NCBI GenBank assembly: GCA_024403755.1
Contig: JAKSRF010000006.1
Coordinates: 1-47,571, forward strand
Direction of reading: 5' to 3'
Origin: Clostridia bacterium
GTDB lineage: Bacteria; Bacillota; Clostridia; Saccharofermentanales; Saccharofermentanaceae
DNA length: 47,571 nt
Shown here: piece after piece, positions 1 through 9,162 of the stretch
How the letters are laid out: every line of letters starts with the position of its first letter
Position numbering within the stretch: position 1 is the first letter of the stretch
The notes under the pieces: generated by a model
Told to the model about the DNA's origin: nothing
The model's input: the letters and a program-made list of their open reading frames with translations, nothing else
Database searches by the model: none
Position numbers and translations under genes: made by a program

Positions 1-6
1 GCAATC

Positions 7-1083
7 TTATTTCATTCGTTCCTTACCAAGGCTTATTACCTCTTTTACGAACTCTTCAGCGGCATTCTCGGCAGGTATTTTACGAACAGTAACTCCGTTC
101 TTAAAAAGCAGGAACTCATCCTTTCCGCCTGCCAAACCGATATCAGCATCTTTTGCCTCACCCGGGCCGTTAACAACACAACCCATCACGGCAACCTTCA
201 AATTATAAGGAAGACCACTGATTTTGTCTTCTATCTCATTAGCCAATTCAATTAACGGAACCTGTGTTCTTCCGCATGTAGGACAGGATACAAAAGTTAT
301 TCCGCCGTTTCTCAAATTCAGTGATTTCAGTATACCGATACCGGCTCTCACTTCATCTATAGGATTTCCGGTCAAAGACACTCTTATCGTATCACCTATA
401 CCTTCGGCAAGAAGTGTTCCTATTCCTACGGATGACTTAATTATGCCTTCTCTTAGTGTACCGGCTTCTGTTACACCTACATGCAACGGATAATTGCATT
501 TTGAACTTAATTCTCTGTACGTCTGTATCGTAAGCAACGGACTTGATGATTTTATACTGATTACGATATCGTCAAAATCCTGCTTTTCCAATATAGCTAC
601 GGAATTCAAAGCACTCTCTGTCATTGCCTCGGCACAAATACCATCATATTTTTCTATTAATCTTTTCTCAAGAGAACCTGAATTCACACCGACACGGATA
701 GGTATGTTGCGTTCCTTACATGCTTTTACTACTGCTCTTACATTATCCTCACTGCCTATATTACCCGGATTAATTCTTATTTTAGAAGCTCCGTTCTCAG
801 CAGCTTTTATTGCAAGTCGATAATCAAAATGTATATCTGCCACAACCGGAATCGGTGATTTTTTACATATTTCCTTTAAAGAATCTGCCGCATTCTCATC
901 AGGAACGGCAACTCTTGTAATATCACATCCTGCTTCGTACAAATCATTGATTTGTCTCAAAGTTGTCTCAGCATCTTTTGTATCGGTATTATTCATAGAC
1001 TGAACCGGAATTGGATTTGAACCACCGATTTTCACACCGCCGACTGTAACAGTTTTTGTATTTTTTCTGTTAATCTTTTCCAT
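7..1083 (-). CDS. ispG: 4-hydroxy-3-methylbut-2-enyl diphosphate synthase (IspG/GcpE)
   Basis: This enzyme converts methylerythritol cyclodiphosphate to HMBPP, the penultimate step of the MEP isoprenoid pathway, using a 4Fe-4S cluster. The 358-residue protein has the N-terminal TIM-barrel half (motifs GGVKIGG, PVVADIHFD, RINPGNIG) and the C-terminal cluster half with the CPTC pair (Cys267, Cys270) and GCVVNGPGE (Cys302). The start at 1083 is chosen because a GGAGGT-type site lies 8 bases upstream; a longer reading to 1140 runs into the rseP 3' end. It follows rseP with a one-base gap and is the last visible gene of the pyrH-frr-uppS-cdsA-dxr-rseP-ispG group. Its pathway partners dxr and ispH are also in the window. 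Confidence 0.97.
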   Translation of the reverse strand: MEKINRKNTKTVTVGGVKIGGSNPIPVQSMNNTDTKDAETTLRQINDLYEAGCDITRVAVPDENAADSLKEICKKSPIPVVADIHFDYRLAIKAAENGASKIRINPGNIGSEDNVRAVVKACKERNIPIRVGVNSGSLEKRLIEKYDGICAEAMTESALNSVAILEKQDFDDIVISIKSSSPLLTIQTYRELSSKCNYPLHVGVTEAGTLREGIIKSSVGIGTLLAEGIGDTIRVSLTGNPIDEVRAGIGILKSLNLRNGGITFVSCPTCGRTQVPLIELANEIEDKISGLPYNLKVAVMGCVVNGPGEAKDADIGLAGGKDEFLLFKNGVTVRKIPAENAAEEFVKEVISLGKERMK

Positions 1084-1084
1084 A

Positions 1085-2425
1085 TCACATACCTCCGGCG
1101 AATATTCGAACAATATCCGATGTAAAAGCAAATATAACAAGAAGGACTATAAGTATGAAGCCCAAAACAGTGATGACATTTTCTGCCTTCTTTGATATCG
1201 GTCTTCCCAAAATCATCTCAACAAATAAAAGAATTATCTGTATTCCGTCCAACCCTGGAATAGGAAGGAGATTAGAGAAAGTAAGTGCAATTGAAATCAT
1301 GGCACTCAAATTTAATAAATTAACTAATTTAAACGAAGTTGTCTGGTCAACATCCTGAACAACATCGGACACGGCCGTAGTAACACCTACCGGACCGGAA
1401 ACCATATTATATACTTTCTCTCTGCCATCAAAAACACTGGCTATACTCTTGACACTTACATTAGCTACACTTATCGGCATCTTGGCTGCATAACCGAATG
1501 CTTCAAGAAAATCCGCAAATGAACCTACTTTTTTATATGTCGGATTAAGACCTCTGTCATTTGCATATGTCATTGTTGTAGTAACACAATCAGCAGTAAA
1601 CTCTTCACCGTTACGTATATACGTTAATGTCATGTTATCTCCGTCATGCATATCTGTAAACGAAGGATTGTCTAACGCCTCCTCAACGCTTACTCCGTTA
1701 ATCTCGGTCAAATAGTCGCCCTCCTTAAGCACCGGATGACCGCCGTTCTGTTCAGGCATAACCGATATTATCTCCCAACCGTTATATTTGTTATCAGTAT
1801 CTCGATAATATTTTATTCCCATCATCGGTCTTGTTTTCAATTCCGGAACAAGTGTAACATCATAAAGCTCACCTGTATCGGAAGCTTTAAATGTAACAAT
1901 CATATCGTCTTCTTGATATGATCCCTTCTCAATCTCGAAATACATATCAATATAATTCCATACTCTGTGACCGTTAATCTTATATATTCTGTCACCGGGA
2001 TTATACTCCGTAGCATAAAGCTGACTGTCCACAGGAGCTTCAAAAACATCCAAGGATGTAAAACTAATACATGAATACAAAATGGTAAACAAAACCACGC
2101 CTAAAATTGCATTCATAACAGGTCCTGCAATGGCAACCAAAAATCTCTTCCATCTCGGCTGATTTATAAGAAGTTGCGGATCATCCGACACAATAACGTC
2201 ACCGTTTTCATCAAAATCAGAAAATCTGACATACGCTCCCAAAGGAATAGCTCGTATCGAATAGTCTACACCTTTACGTTTCCATGAAGCCAAAATCGGT
2301 CCTACAAAAATAGAAACCTCATACGCCTTTATCTTCAAAAGTTTGGCAACCCAAAAATGTCCTAACTCATGAATCGTTACTATAATTCCGAGCATTACTA
2401 ATACTACAATAATACTGACTATCAT
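1085..2425 (-). CDS. rseP: RIP metalloprotease RseP (site-2 protease)
   Basis: A polytopic membrane zinc protease of family M50B that cleaves substrates inside the membrane, typically anti-sigma factors or remnant signal peptides. The 446-residue protein has the HELGH zinc motif at residues 19-23 in the first membrane segment, a PDZ-like region near the middle (LKEGDYLTEINGVSVEEAL), and the C-terminal NLLPIPGLDG segment that supplies the third zinc ligand, followed by two hydrophobic helices. It sits between dxr and ispG, the conserved position of this gene in Firmicutes. A second, shorter M50 protein lies at 19499-20191. The substrate cannot be read from this sequence. Confidence 0.95.
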   Translation of the reverse strand: MIVSIIVVLVMLGIIVTIHELGHFWVAKLLKIKAYEVSIFVGPILASWKRKGVDYSIRAIPLGAYVRFSDFDENGDVIVSDDPQLLINQPRWKRFLVAIAGPVMNAILGVVLFTILYSCISFTSLDVFEAPVDSQLYATEYNPGDRIYKINGHRVWNYIDMYFEIEKGSYQEDDMIVTFKASDTGELYDVTLVPELKTRPMMGIKYYRDTDNKYNGWEIISVMPEQNGGHPVLKEGDYLTEINGVSVEEALDNPSFTDMHDGDNMTLTYIRNGEEFTADCVTTTMTYANDRGLNPTYKKVGSFADFLEAFGYAAKMPISVANVSVKSIASVFDGREKVYNMVSGPVGVTTAVSDVVQDVDQTTSFKLVNLLNLSAMISIALTFSNLLPIPGLDGIQIILLFVEMILGRPISKKAENVITVLGFILIVLLVIFAFTSDIVRIFAGGM

Positions 2426-2435
2426 ATATACCTCA

Positions 2436-3632
2436 TTACTTATTCAATCTGCCCATATACTGACGAGTAATTATTCGTGCCTCTTTATCCGCTTCCATAA
2501 TACTGTCAAGTGAAACATTCTCATCACTTCTAACGTTATCGGATATATTATTGCATACATCATGCACCAATTTCTGTATATCATAAAAAGATATTTTCTT
2601 ATCCAGAAAAGCGAATACTGCCTCTTCATTTGCCGCATTCATAACTGCAGGCATTAAACCGCCGATTCTTCCCATGCTGTAAGCCAAATCCAAAAGAGTA
2701 AATACCGAAGTATCACATTTCTCGAAAGTAATATTTGAACACCTCGAATCAAAAGGATTAAACTCCTCCAAAAATCTGTTACCTCTTTCAGGATAATAAA
2801 GAGCTACCATAATCGGCATTATCATTGAAGGTTTACCCATCTGAGCCAATACCGAACCATCCTTAAGTCTTATCATCGAATGAATAATACTTTGAGGATG
2901 AACGACAACATCTATGTTATCGACAGGAATACTGAACAAATGACTTGCTTCAATTACTTCCAAGCCTTTATTCATCATAGTAGCGGAATCAATTGTAATC
3001 TTACCGCCCATATTCCATGTCGGGTGCTTTAAAGCCTTATCAAGCGTAACTTCCTTCAACTGTTCAACGGTATATCCTCTGAACGGGCCGCCCGAAGCAG
3101 TCAAAAGGATTCTGTCAAGATCACTATGCTTTTCTCCCCACAAGCATTGCCAAATAGCCGAATGCTCACTGTCTACGGGAAGAAGCTTCACATTCTTCTC
3201 CTTTACGAGCGGCATAACTATCTCACCGCCGGCAACTAATGTTTCCTTATTGGCCAAAGCTATATCCTTACCGGCGTTAATTGCACAAACAACAGGTTTG
3301 AGACCGGCAACCCCTACCATAGCTGCTACCACAATATCCGTATCGCCAGCAACAGCAATCTCAGAATTAGAATCTTCCCCGGTAAAAATCTTCGGAGAAA
3401 TAAAATCTTCTACCACGGTACCGCTGAGTTTATCAGCCAATTCTTTAGCTTTATTCTCGTTACTGACTGCTACAAATCTCGGTCTAAACTCCAAAATCTG
3501 CTTATACAGTAAATCTACATTCGATGAACAGCTCAGCCCCTCTACAGCAAAATCTGACGGATTGTTCCTGACAACTTCAAGAGTCTGTGTACCGATAGAA
3601 CCGGTTGAGCCTAATATTGTTAACCTTTTCAT
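2436..3632 (-). CDS. dxr: 1-deoxy-D-xylulose 5-phosphate reductoisomerase (Dxr)
   Basis: Catalyses the first committed step of the MEP pathway, converting DXP to MEP with NADPH and a divalent metal. The N-terminus carries the NADPH-binding motif GSTGSIGTQTLEV, the middle carries LLPVDSEHSAIWQ (metal-binding DSEH) and GGPFRG, and the C-terminal helical domain is present. I chose the ATG at 3632 (MKRLTILGSTG, 398 residues) because AAGGGA lies about 9 bases upstream and this is the usual family N-terminus; an ATG three codons earlier sits directly against that site. It lies between cdsA and rseP with short gaps, so it is almost certainly co-transcribed with them. Confidence 0.96.
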   Translation of the reverse strand: MKRLTILGSTGSIGTQTLEVVRNNPSDFAVEGLSCSSNVDLLYKQILEFRPRFVAVSNENKAKELADKLSGTVVEDFISPKIFTGEDSNSEIAVAGDTDIVVAAMVGVAGLKPVVCAINAGKDIALANKETLVAGGEIVMPLVKEKNVKLLPVDSEHSAIWQCLWGEKHSDLDRILLTASGGPFRGYTVEQLKEVTLDKALKHPTWNMGGKITIDSATMMNKGLEVIEASHLFSIPVDNIDVVVHPQSIIHSMIRLKDGSVLAQMGKPSMIMPIMVALYYPERGNRFLEEFNPFDSRCSNITFEKCDTSVFTLLDLAYSMGRIGGLMPAVMNAANEEAVFAFLDKKISFYDIQKLVHDVCNNISDNVRSDENVSLDSIMEADKEARIITRQYMGRLNK

Positions 3633-3654
3633 ATCCCTCATTCCCTTTTCGAAA

Positions 3655-4521
3655 TTATTTCAAGAAAAACAAAATCACACCTATGAGAAGTCCGACAGGC
3701 AATGTGTAAAACGTGCTGTCAAATCTGTCCAACATTCCGCCGTGACCCGGAAGAAATTTTCCGTAATCCTTTATTCCCACATGACGCTTAATTACCGAAG
3801 CAAACCAATCTCCGATTTGAGACATGACTGAAATTGCCAACCCAAAAAGGAACATAATAATTGAGAAAACAACGATATTCATTTTGAAATTTTCTATTCT
3901 GTATACAACAAAATCAAAGTAAAGCATTACTGCCAAAGCACAAAATATTGCTCCGCCGATACAACCTTCCCAAGTTTTCTTAGGACTGATGTGAGGAACA
4001 ATCTTATGTTTCCCGAAAAGAACACCCGTAAAATAAGCAAATACATCTGAAATCCACGGTGCAGTCAAGGCAACTACCATATAGAACCATCCGTTCTCGA
4101 AAATATAAGTGGTTGCAACCAAACAAAATAACGGGAACGTTATATACAATATACTGCCTGCGGTAGCAATACCATCATAAAACTGCGTATCACTCTTGTT
4201 TTTTATTGAAGGCCATATGGCAGCAACAAGGCATAATGATAATTCCAAAACCAAATACAATTCAAAAGCAAGCGCCGGATATTTGTCTGTCAAAACAGCC
4301 CCCGCCAAAACAGAACCCAAGGCAAATATTCCGCCAAAAAACATAAATACGGCAGACGGCTGATATTTTCCAGCTTTCAATGCTTTATATATTTCTACAG
4401 AAGCCACCGTTCCGACAATCAATGAAAAAATCAGTGAAAATATCGGATAAAAATACGCTAATCCTATAAAAATACTTACTACAATTGTAAATAAAGTACC
4501 GGTTATTACTCTTTGCTTCAT
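3655..4521 (-). CDS. cdsA: Phosphatidate cytidylyltransferase (CdsA)
   Basis: Makes CDP-diacylglycerol from phosphatidic acid and CTP in the cytoplasmic membrane, the branch point of phospholipid synthesis. The 288-residue protein is almost entirely hydrophobic segments and ends with the family signature (SPKKTWEGCIGG and later DRFDS within the last 50 residues). Length is normal for the family. It lies 5 bases downstream of uppS and 22 bases upstream of dxr in the standard lipid/isoprenoid operon. Confidence 0.95.
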   Translation of the reverse strand: MKQRVITGTLFTIVVSIFIGLAYFYPIFSLIFSLIVGTVASVEIYKALKAGKYQPSAVFMFFGGIFALGSVLAGAVLTDKYPALAFELYLVLELSLCLVAAIWPSIKNKSDTQFYDGIATAGSILYITFPLFCLVATTYIFENGWFYMVVALTAPWISDVFAYFTGVLFGKHKIVPHISPKKTWEGCIGGAIFCALAVMLYFDFVVYRIENFKMNIVVFSIIMFLFGLAISVMSQIGDWFASVIKRHVGIKDYGKFLPGHGGMLDRFDSTFYTLPVGLLIGVILFFLK

Positions 4522-4526
4522 TATCT

Positions 4527-5294
4527 TTACTTTCCTTTTTCGTTACTTTCTTTTGAAAGACCGCCATATCTTCTGTCACGCTTTGAATAATCACGAAAAG
4601 CATTTGTCAATTCTTCAAATCCAAAATCAGGCCACAGGCAATCGGATGTCCATAATTCAGAATATGCCGATTCCCAAAGAAGAAAATTAGAAAGTCTCTT
4701 CTCACCGCTCGGTCTTATAATTAAATCCGGGTCCGGTACATCAGGTAAATACATATTCTGAGATATCAAATTCTCATCAATATCATCAACACTTAATTCA
4801 CCGGATTTTACCTTCGCTGAAATATTTTTCACCGCATTTACAAGTTCTCGTCTTCCACCGTAATTAAATGCAACAATTAACTGCATTTTTTTACGATTGA
4901 CAGATCTGCGTTCACCTTCTTCGCAAACCTTGCGAATTTCATCCGGAAGAGAAGCTATATCACCGGAAAATCTGACTCTTATACCTTCCTGTTCCAATTC
5001 TGAATCATATCGATCAAAGAATTCAACAAAAAGCTTCATGAGCTGATCCACTTCATCTTTCGGTCTTGACCAATTCTCCGTAGAAAAAGCATATACGGTA
5101 AGATACTTAACTCCGTAGTTACCGCAATTACGACAAAGTTCCTTAAGATTCTCCGCTCCGGCACGATGTCCGGCAGATCTCGGAAGCATGCGTTTTTTTG
5201 CCCATCTTCCGTTGCCGTCCATAATCACGCCGAGTGAAACGGGAACCTTTATTTCACTGTCAATTTCATTATTTTTACTACCAAAAATCGCCAT
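4527..5294 (-). CDS. uppS: Isoprenyl transferase / undecaprenyl diphosphate synthase
   Basis: A cis-prenyltransferase that condenses isopentenyl diphosphate onto farnesyl diphosphate to give undecaprenyl diphosphate, the carrier for wall polymer synthesis. Visible motifs are MDGNGRWA with the catalytic Asp, GHRAGA, YAFSTENWSRP and the C-terminal RPSGEKRLSNFLLW. The start at 5294 (ATG, 255 residues) is favoured, but a TTG three codons upstream at 5303 is closer to a GGAG site and cannot be excluded. A hairpin at 5334-5357 separates it from frr, so part of its expression may depend on read-through. Confidence 0.95.
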   Translation of the reverse strand: MAIFGSKNNEIDSEIKVPVSLGVIMDGNGRWAKKRMLPRSAGHRAGAENLKELCRNCGNYGVKYLTVYAFSTENWSRPKDEVDQLMKLFVEFFDRYDSELEQEGIRVRFSGDIASLPDEIRKVCEEGERRSVNRKKMQLIVAFNYGGRRELVNAVKNISAKVKSGELSVDDIDENLISQNMYLPDVPDPDLIIRPSGEKRLSNFLLWESAYSELWTSDCLWPDFGFEELTNAFRDYSKRDRRYGGLSKESNEKGK

Positions 5295-5333
5295 ATTAAT
5301 CAATCACTCCGGACAAAAACTGATACATAAAAG

Positions 5334-5357
5334 GAAGCGAAGTTATTACCTCGCTTC
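5334..5357 (-). terminator. Possible intra-operon terminator between frr and uppS
   Basis: On the minus strand a 10-pair stem with one G-U pair (GAAGCGAGGT / ACTTCGCTTC) closes a 4-base loop and is followed by CTTTTATGT. It lies 9 bases downstream of the frr stop codon. The T tract is short, so it is probably a partial terminator or an mRNA processing or stability hairpin rather than a full stop. Confidence 0.5.
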
Positions 5358-5366
5358 TTACAAGAA

Positions 5367-5933
5367 TCAGATTTCCATCAATTCCTTTTCCTTCTTTTCA
5401 CAAGTCTTCTCAACTTCATCTATATACTTGTCTGTAATCTTCTGAACCTTATCCTCGTATTCTTTAAGGACATCATCTGTAAGTTCTTTCTTTTTGTTTG
5501 CTGCTCTCATCTTATCAATTGCATCTCTGCGGACATTACGAATAGCTACTTTACTTTCTTCACCGTAAGTCTTTACTGATTTTGCCAATTCCTTACGTCT
5601 TTCCTCTGTAAGTATCGGGAATACCAATCTGATAATCTTACCGTCATTACTTGGAGTAATACCTAAATCTGAAGCAAGAATTGCTCTCTCGATTTCTTTT
5701 AATGTAGAAGGATCCCAAGGAGTCAATGTAATCATTCTTGCCTCCGGAACCTGAATATTAGCAACAGCATTAAGAGGAGACGGTGCACCGTAATAATCTA
5801 CTGTTATTTTATCCAACACATGTGGATTAGCTCTTCCTGCACGAATAGCATTAAAATTCTCAACCAAATTTGCAATGGTTTTCTTCATTTTCTCTTCAAT
5901 AGAATCATAATCACTCTTTGTAATCTCAATCAT
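5367..5933 (-). CDS. frr: Ribosome recycling factor
   Basis: RRF splits post-termination ribosomes together with EF-G. The 188-residue protein matches the family length (about 185) and shows the typical EEKMKKTIANLVENFNAIRAGRANP start, PWDPSTLKEIERAI in the small domain, and the charged C-terminal helix with VRRDAIDKM. It follows pyrH by 12 bases, the invariant order pyrH-frr in most bacteria. A hairpin follows the gene. Confidence 0.97.
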   Translation of the reverse strand: MIEITKSDYDSIEEKMKKTIANLVENFNAIRAGRANPHVLDKITVDYYGAPSPLNAVANIQVPEARMITLTPWDPSTLKEIERAILASDLGITPSNDGKIIRLVFPILTEERRKELAKSVKTYGEESKVAIRNVRRDAIDKMRAANKKKELTDDVLKEYEDKVQKITDKYIDEVEKTCEKKEKELMEI

Positions 5934-5945
5934 AGTAACCTCCCA

Positions 5946-6653
5946 TTACTCAACAATAGTACCTAATTCTTCACCTGAAGCGATTCTGACAATATTCTCA
6001 GGATCCTCCATGGAAAATACCAATATTTTTGTCTTATTATCTCTGCATAAAGCAGCAGCAGTAGCATCCAAAACTTTAAGATTCATTCTTAACACATCAT
6101 CATGACTGATAACATCATACTTAACTGCATCCGGATAAATCTTAGGATCTTTATCATAAACACCGTCAACCATTGTTGCCTTCATAAATACATCAGCGCC
6201 GATCTCATTAGCTCTCAGTGCTGCGCCTGTATCTGTTGAGAAGAACGGATTTCCGGTACCGCAGGCAAATATTACTATTCTGCCCTTCTCCAGGTGTCTT
6301 ACTGCTCTCTTCTTGATATAAGGTTCTGCCATCTGTCTGCACTCTACAGCTGACATAACACGAGTAGTAGCACCATGCTGTTCAAGAGCATCTGACAGAG
6401 CAAGTGCATTCATAAGTGTAGCAAGCATCCCCATATGATCGGCTGTTACTCTGTCCATAGCCTCAGAGGATCTTCCGCGCCAAAAGTTACCGCCGCCTAC
6501 AACAAGTGCTACCTGAACACCCAAGTCAGTAACTTTCTTTATTTGCTCAGTAATCTTAATTACAACATCATCATTAATTCCAATCTTCTTATCACCGGCT
6601 AAAGCCTCTCCGCTGATTTTAAGAAGAATACGCTTATATTTTGGTTCACTCAT
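5946..6653 (-). CDS. pyrH: Uridylate kinase (UMP kinase)
   Basis: Hexameric bacterial UMP kinase of the amino acid kinase family, phosphorylating UMP to UDP. Motifs seen: KISGEALAG near the N-terminus, [27 protein letters not shown] and the VYDKDPK segment. The start at 6653 gives 235 residues and is preceded by a strong ACGGAGGT site 7 bases upstream. It heads the pyrH-frr-uppS-cdsA-dxr-rseP-ispG group. Unusually, tsf is not immediately upstream: a hydrolase gene and a divergent serpin gene intervene, so pyrH must be read either from its own AT-rich upstream region (6654-6751) or through the hydrolase gene. Confidence 0.97.
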   Translation of the reverse strand: MSEPKYKRILLKISGEALAGDKKIGINDDVVIKITEQIKKVTDLGVQVALVVGGGNFWRGRSSEAMDRVTADHMGMLATLMNALALSDALEQHGATTRVMSAVECRQMAEPYIKKRAVRHLEKGRIVIFACGTGNPFFSTDTGAALRANEIGADVFMKATMVDGVYDKDPKIYPDAVKYDVISHDDVLRMNLKVLDATAAALCRDNKTKILVFSMEDPENIVRIASGEELGTIVE

Positions 6654-6751
6654 AAAATTAACCTCCGTTACAATCTTTACTATTTTATATTTATTTATTA
6701 AATAATAAAAGACTTGACACGGTAATATTAATATTTTTCTCAATAAACAAC

Positions 6752-7651
6752 TTAACTGCTTACTTTTTCTATAAAATCTGTTATCCGTTCAGCCCTGTAT
6801 TTACTTACACGGTCTGCCCATTCACGATTGCTTTTGCCTTTATCACTAAGATAAATTCCGTCTGAATATTCCCAATGTGTTACTTTTTTGATTTTCTCTA
6901 TTTCTACCGACGTACAACCTGCAACAGATAATTTGCGATAAGCCATAACATTGAATCTGCTGCATAAAATAAGTATAGGCTTATCTTTATAAATAAAATC
7001 AAGTTCCGTTAACAATGAACCGTCCAAATTAACAGCATACTTATATGTATCATCCTTTAACACGGCTGCAATACCGCAACACCCTCCAAAAGATACACCC
7101 AGTATACCTACCGAATTCATATTCAGCTTCCCGCTCCATCCTGAATCAGAGCTATTCATTTCCCTAAGTTTCTTTGTCGCTGCAAGTATATCCTCATACC
7201 ATAAAGCTTCCAAAGCATTCAAATTTTTCTTTAAGTTCTCGAAAGGAGTATCGTCAATAAATGTACTCCCGTCTGTATAAGTTACAGCGGAAGAACCATA
7301 CGGATGTCCGACAGATGCCACAATATATCCTTTTGATGCAATATCGGCGCAAAGAACCGTGCTTTCCATCTCAAATCCCGTCAATCCGTGACTGTAAATA
7401 ACAACCGGCAAAGACCTTTCTGTATTAATAAACTCCGCATCTATACCACAATAAGTGCGAACACCGTTATCGACAAAATGAGGTGCCGATTTCTGGTAAG
7501 CTCCGTCTTTATACGGACATTCCTTCTCCCAAGCCTTTGACGGATAAAAAATAGTAATCGGTACTCGACGTCTATGATCAATATCACCTGTCTCATCCGT
7601 ATCAACATTTTTTATACTTACATAATAATTTCCAATAGGTTCGCGAAACAT
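6752..7651 (-). CDS. Alpha/beta hydrolase, PAF-acetylhydrolase/dienelactone-hydrolase-like
   Basis: A 299-residue predicted esterase of the alpha/beta hydrolase fold. The nucleophile elbow is GVSFGG (Gly-x-Ser-x-Gly), the oxyanion strand is [10 protein letters not shown], the acid is probably in AVNLDGSL, and the histidine in THWEYSD fits the H-x-x-(F/Y)-S-D pattern of PAF-acetylhydrolase II-type proteins. I see no signal peptide when the start at 7651 is used; that start has AAGGA 9 bases upstream, whereas upstream in-frame ATGs have no such site and would add an odd hydrophobic stretch. It lies between pyrH and a divergent serpin gene. The substrate is unknown. Confidence 0.8.
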   Translation of the reverse strand: MFREPIGNYYVSIKNVDTDETGDIDHRRRVPITIFYPSKAWEKECPYKDGAYQKSAPHFVDNGVRTYCGIDAEFINTERSLPVVIYSHGLTGFEMESTVLCADIASKGYIVASVGHPYGSSAVTYTDGSTFIDDTPFENLKKNLNALEALWYEDILAATKKLREMNSSDSGWSGKLNMNSVGILGVSFGGCCGIAAVLKDDTYKYAVNLDGSLLTELDFIYKDKPILILCSRFNVMAYRKLSVAGCTSVEIEKIKKVTHWEYSDGIYLSDKGKSNREWADRVSKYRAERITDFIEKVSS

Positions 7652-7757
7652 TACTGACAGTCCTTCCTTAATAAAAAAAAACACGATGCCGCAATTTATC
7701 ACCAAATATAACTCAATTATATGAAACTTAAAAATCATATTTTCGAGAATATAAGCA

Positions 7758-7773
7758 TGAAGCAACTGCTTCA
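7758..7773. repeat. 16-bp palindrome between the hydrolase and serpin genes
   Basis: TGAAGCA-AC-TGCTTCA is a perfect 7-base inverted repeat with a 2-base centre. It lies 31 bases before the serpin start on the plus strand. It also overlaps the spacer of a possible minus-strand promoter for the hydrolase (TTGAAG, 17 bases, TATTCT). It could be a regulator-binding site serving both genes; no protein is identified. Confidence 0.4.
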
Positions 7774-7803
7774 ATAATATCATAGAAAAACGGAGAAAAA
7801 GTT

Positions 7804-9066
7804 ATGAAAAGAAAACTACGTAATTCTGTTATTACTGTTACAATCGCCTCATTGCTTCTCGGAATGTCGTCATGCACATCGACATCTCGTGCATCAACTG
7901 ACAAACCAACACCTGAAGCAACAACTGTCAACGGTGAAGGCGTACCGGAACTTACTGATGAACAAATCGCACACTTTACTTGTGAGATTATGCAGTCCCT
8001 ATACTCAAAGGAATCAAATATGAGTATATCCCCTGCTAATTTGTACATTATTCTCGGAATGCTGACTGAAATCACAGATGGTGACTCATATAATCAAATA
8101 TGTGAGTTACTGCAAACAGAAGATATAAATACTATAAGAGATGAAGTAAATAAATTAATGAACACTTCAAATCAGAACACTTCATTTGCAAATTCTCTTT
8201 GGAAAAGCATTAATTACTCTTATAAGGAAGAAGCAGAATCAAATCTTGCCGAATACTATCTGAATGAGTCATATTCTGTCAATATGGGAACAGAAGAAGC
8301 AAACGACCAAATACATAATTGGATTAATGAGAGAACAAATAATATGCTTAAAGAAGCTGCAGAGAAATTCAACACAAACCCGGATACAATTCTGGCTTTA
8401 GTCTCGGCAATATACTTTAACAGCAATTGGGAAACTGCTTTTCCTTCAAGAGAAGAACCATATATTGCCGCCTTCAAAACATCGGACGGAAATGAGATAG
8501 ATATTGAATATATGTCGGACAAAGGAACTCAATATCCTTACTTTGTCAGTGATTCATTCGAGGCAACCTATAAAGAACTGGATGACGGTAACCTTATGTG
8601 GTTTATCTTGCCTAATGAAGAGTATTCTCCTGAAGAAATCCTTAATTCCGAAGATTTTGAAGAATTTCTCTCAAATGAAAACAAAAAGCAGATATTACCA
8701 TCTGACTCGTCATTATATCTAACGATTCCTAAATTTGATATATCGTCATTTTACGAGCTTGAAAATCAACTTTCGAATCTTGGAATTACAAACATTTTCA
8801 ATCCGAATAAATCTGATTTCTCAAAAATTACAGACGACAGTAATTTGTATGTAAATGAATTCGTACATGCATCTAGAATTATGATAGACGAAGAAGGCGT
8901 AACGGCAGCAGCTTTCTCATCTGTCGGAATCAGAGCATATGACACAGAAAACAATGATAAATACCTTACTTTCAACAGACCATTCATCTATATGGTAACA
9001 AGCAGTGACAATACATCGTTACCACTGTTTGCAGGTGTCGTAAATAACCCAACTTCTCAAAACTGA
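7804..9066 (+). CDS. Serpin-family protease inhibitor, predicted lipoprotein
   Basis: Serpins trap serine or cysteine proteases by a one-shot conformational change. The 420-residue protein begins with a lipoprotein signal peptide (positively charged MKRKLR, hydrophobic core, MSSC with Cys24), so it should be anchored on the outer face of the membrane. Family landmarks are FANSLW, SAIYFNSNWETAF and the C-terminal NRPFIYMV. The reactive-centre hinge EEGVTAAAF (from about residue 363) keeps small residues at P12-P10, which is typical of inhibitory serpins. The loop before FNRPF is about three residues longer than in antitrypsin, so P1 is uncertain (Tyr or Glu region). GGAG lies 9 bases before the ATG. 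It is on the opposite strand to its neighbours and interrupts the usual tsf-pyrH order. Confidence 0.93.
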   Translation: MKRKLRNSVITVTIASLLLGMSSCTSTSRASTDKPTPEATTVNGEGVPELTDEQIAHFTCEIMQSLYSKESNMSISPANLYIILGMLTEITDGDSYNQICELLQTEDINTIRDEVNKLMNTSNQNTSFANSLWKSINYSYKEEAESNLAEYYLNESYSVNMGTEEANDQIHNWINERTNNMLKEAAEKFNTNPDTILALVSAIYFNSNWETAFPSREEPYIAAFKTSDGNEIDIEYMSDKGTQYPYFVSDSFEATYKELDDGNLMWFILPNEEYSPEEILNSEDFEEFLSNENKKQILPSDSSLYLTIPKFDISSFYELENQLSNLGITNIFNPNKSDFSKITDDSNLYVNEFVHASRIMIDEEGVTAAAFSSVGIRAYDTENNDKYLTFNRPFIYMVTSSDNTSLPLFAGVVNNPTSQN

Positions 9067-9101
9067 TATTTTAACAATCAGTAAGTAACTCCGAATATAA
9101 A

Positions 9102-9136
9102 AGGACCGACTCAAAAAACAACTCTGAGTCGGTCCT
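9102..9136 (-). terminator. Rho-independent terminator of rpsB-tsf, shared with the convergent serpin gene
   Basis: A perfect 12-pair stem (AGGACCGACTCA / TGAGTCGGTCCT) with an 11-base loop lies between the convergent serpin and tsf genes. On the minus strand it is followed by TTTATATT, so it is best placed to end the rpsB-tsf transcript. On the plus strand the following tract (GATTCTATTT) is weaker but may also stop serpin transcription. Confidence 0.85.
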
Positions 9137-9162
9137 GATTCTATTTAATTATGTTTATCTGA

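Noticed and set aside
3250-3831. Plus-strand open frame across dxr and cdsA
   Set aside because: It is a shadow of two well-identified minus-strand genes and its sequence has no domain signal.
6711-6745. A perfect TTGACA on the plus strand upstream of pyrH
   Set aside because: It has no -10 box at the right distance and points into the 3' end of the minus-strand hydrolase gene.
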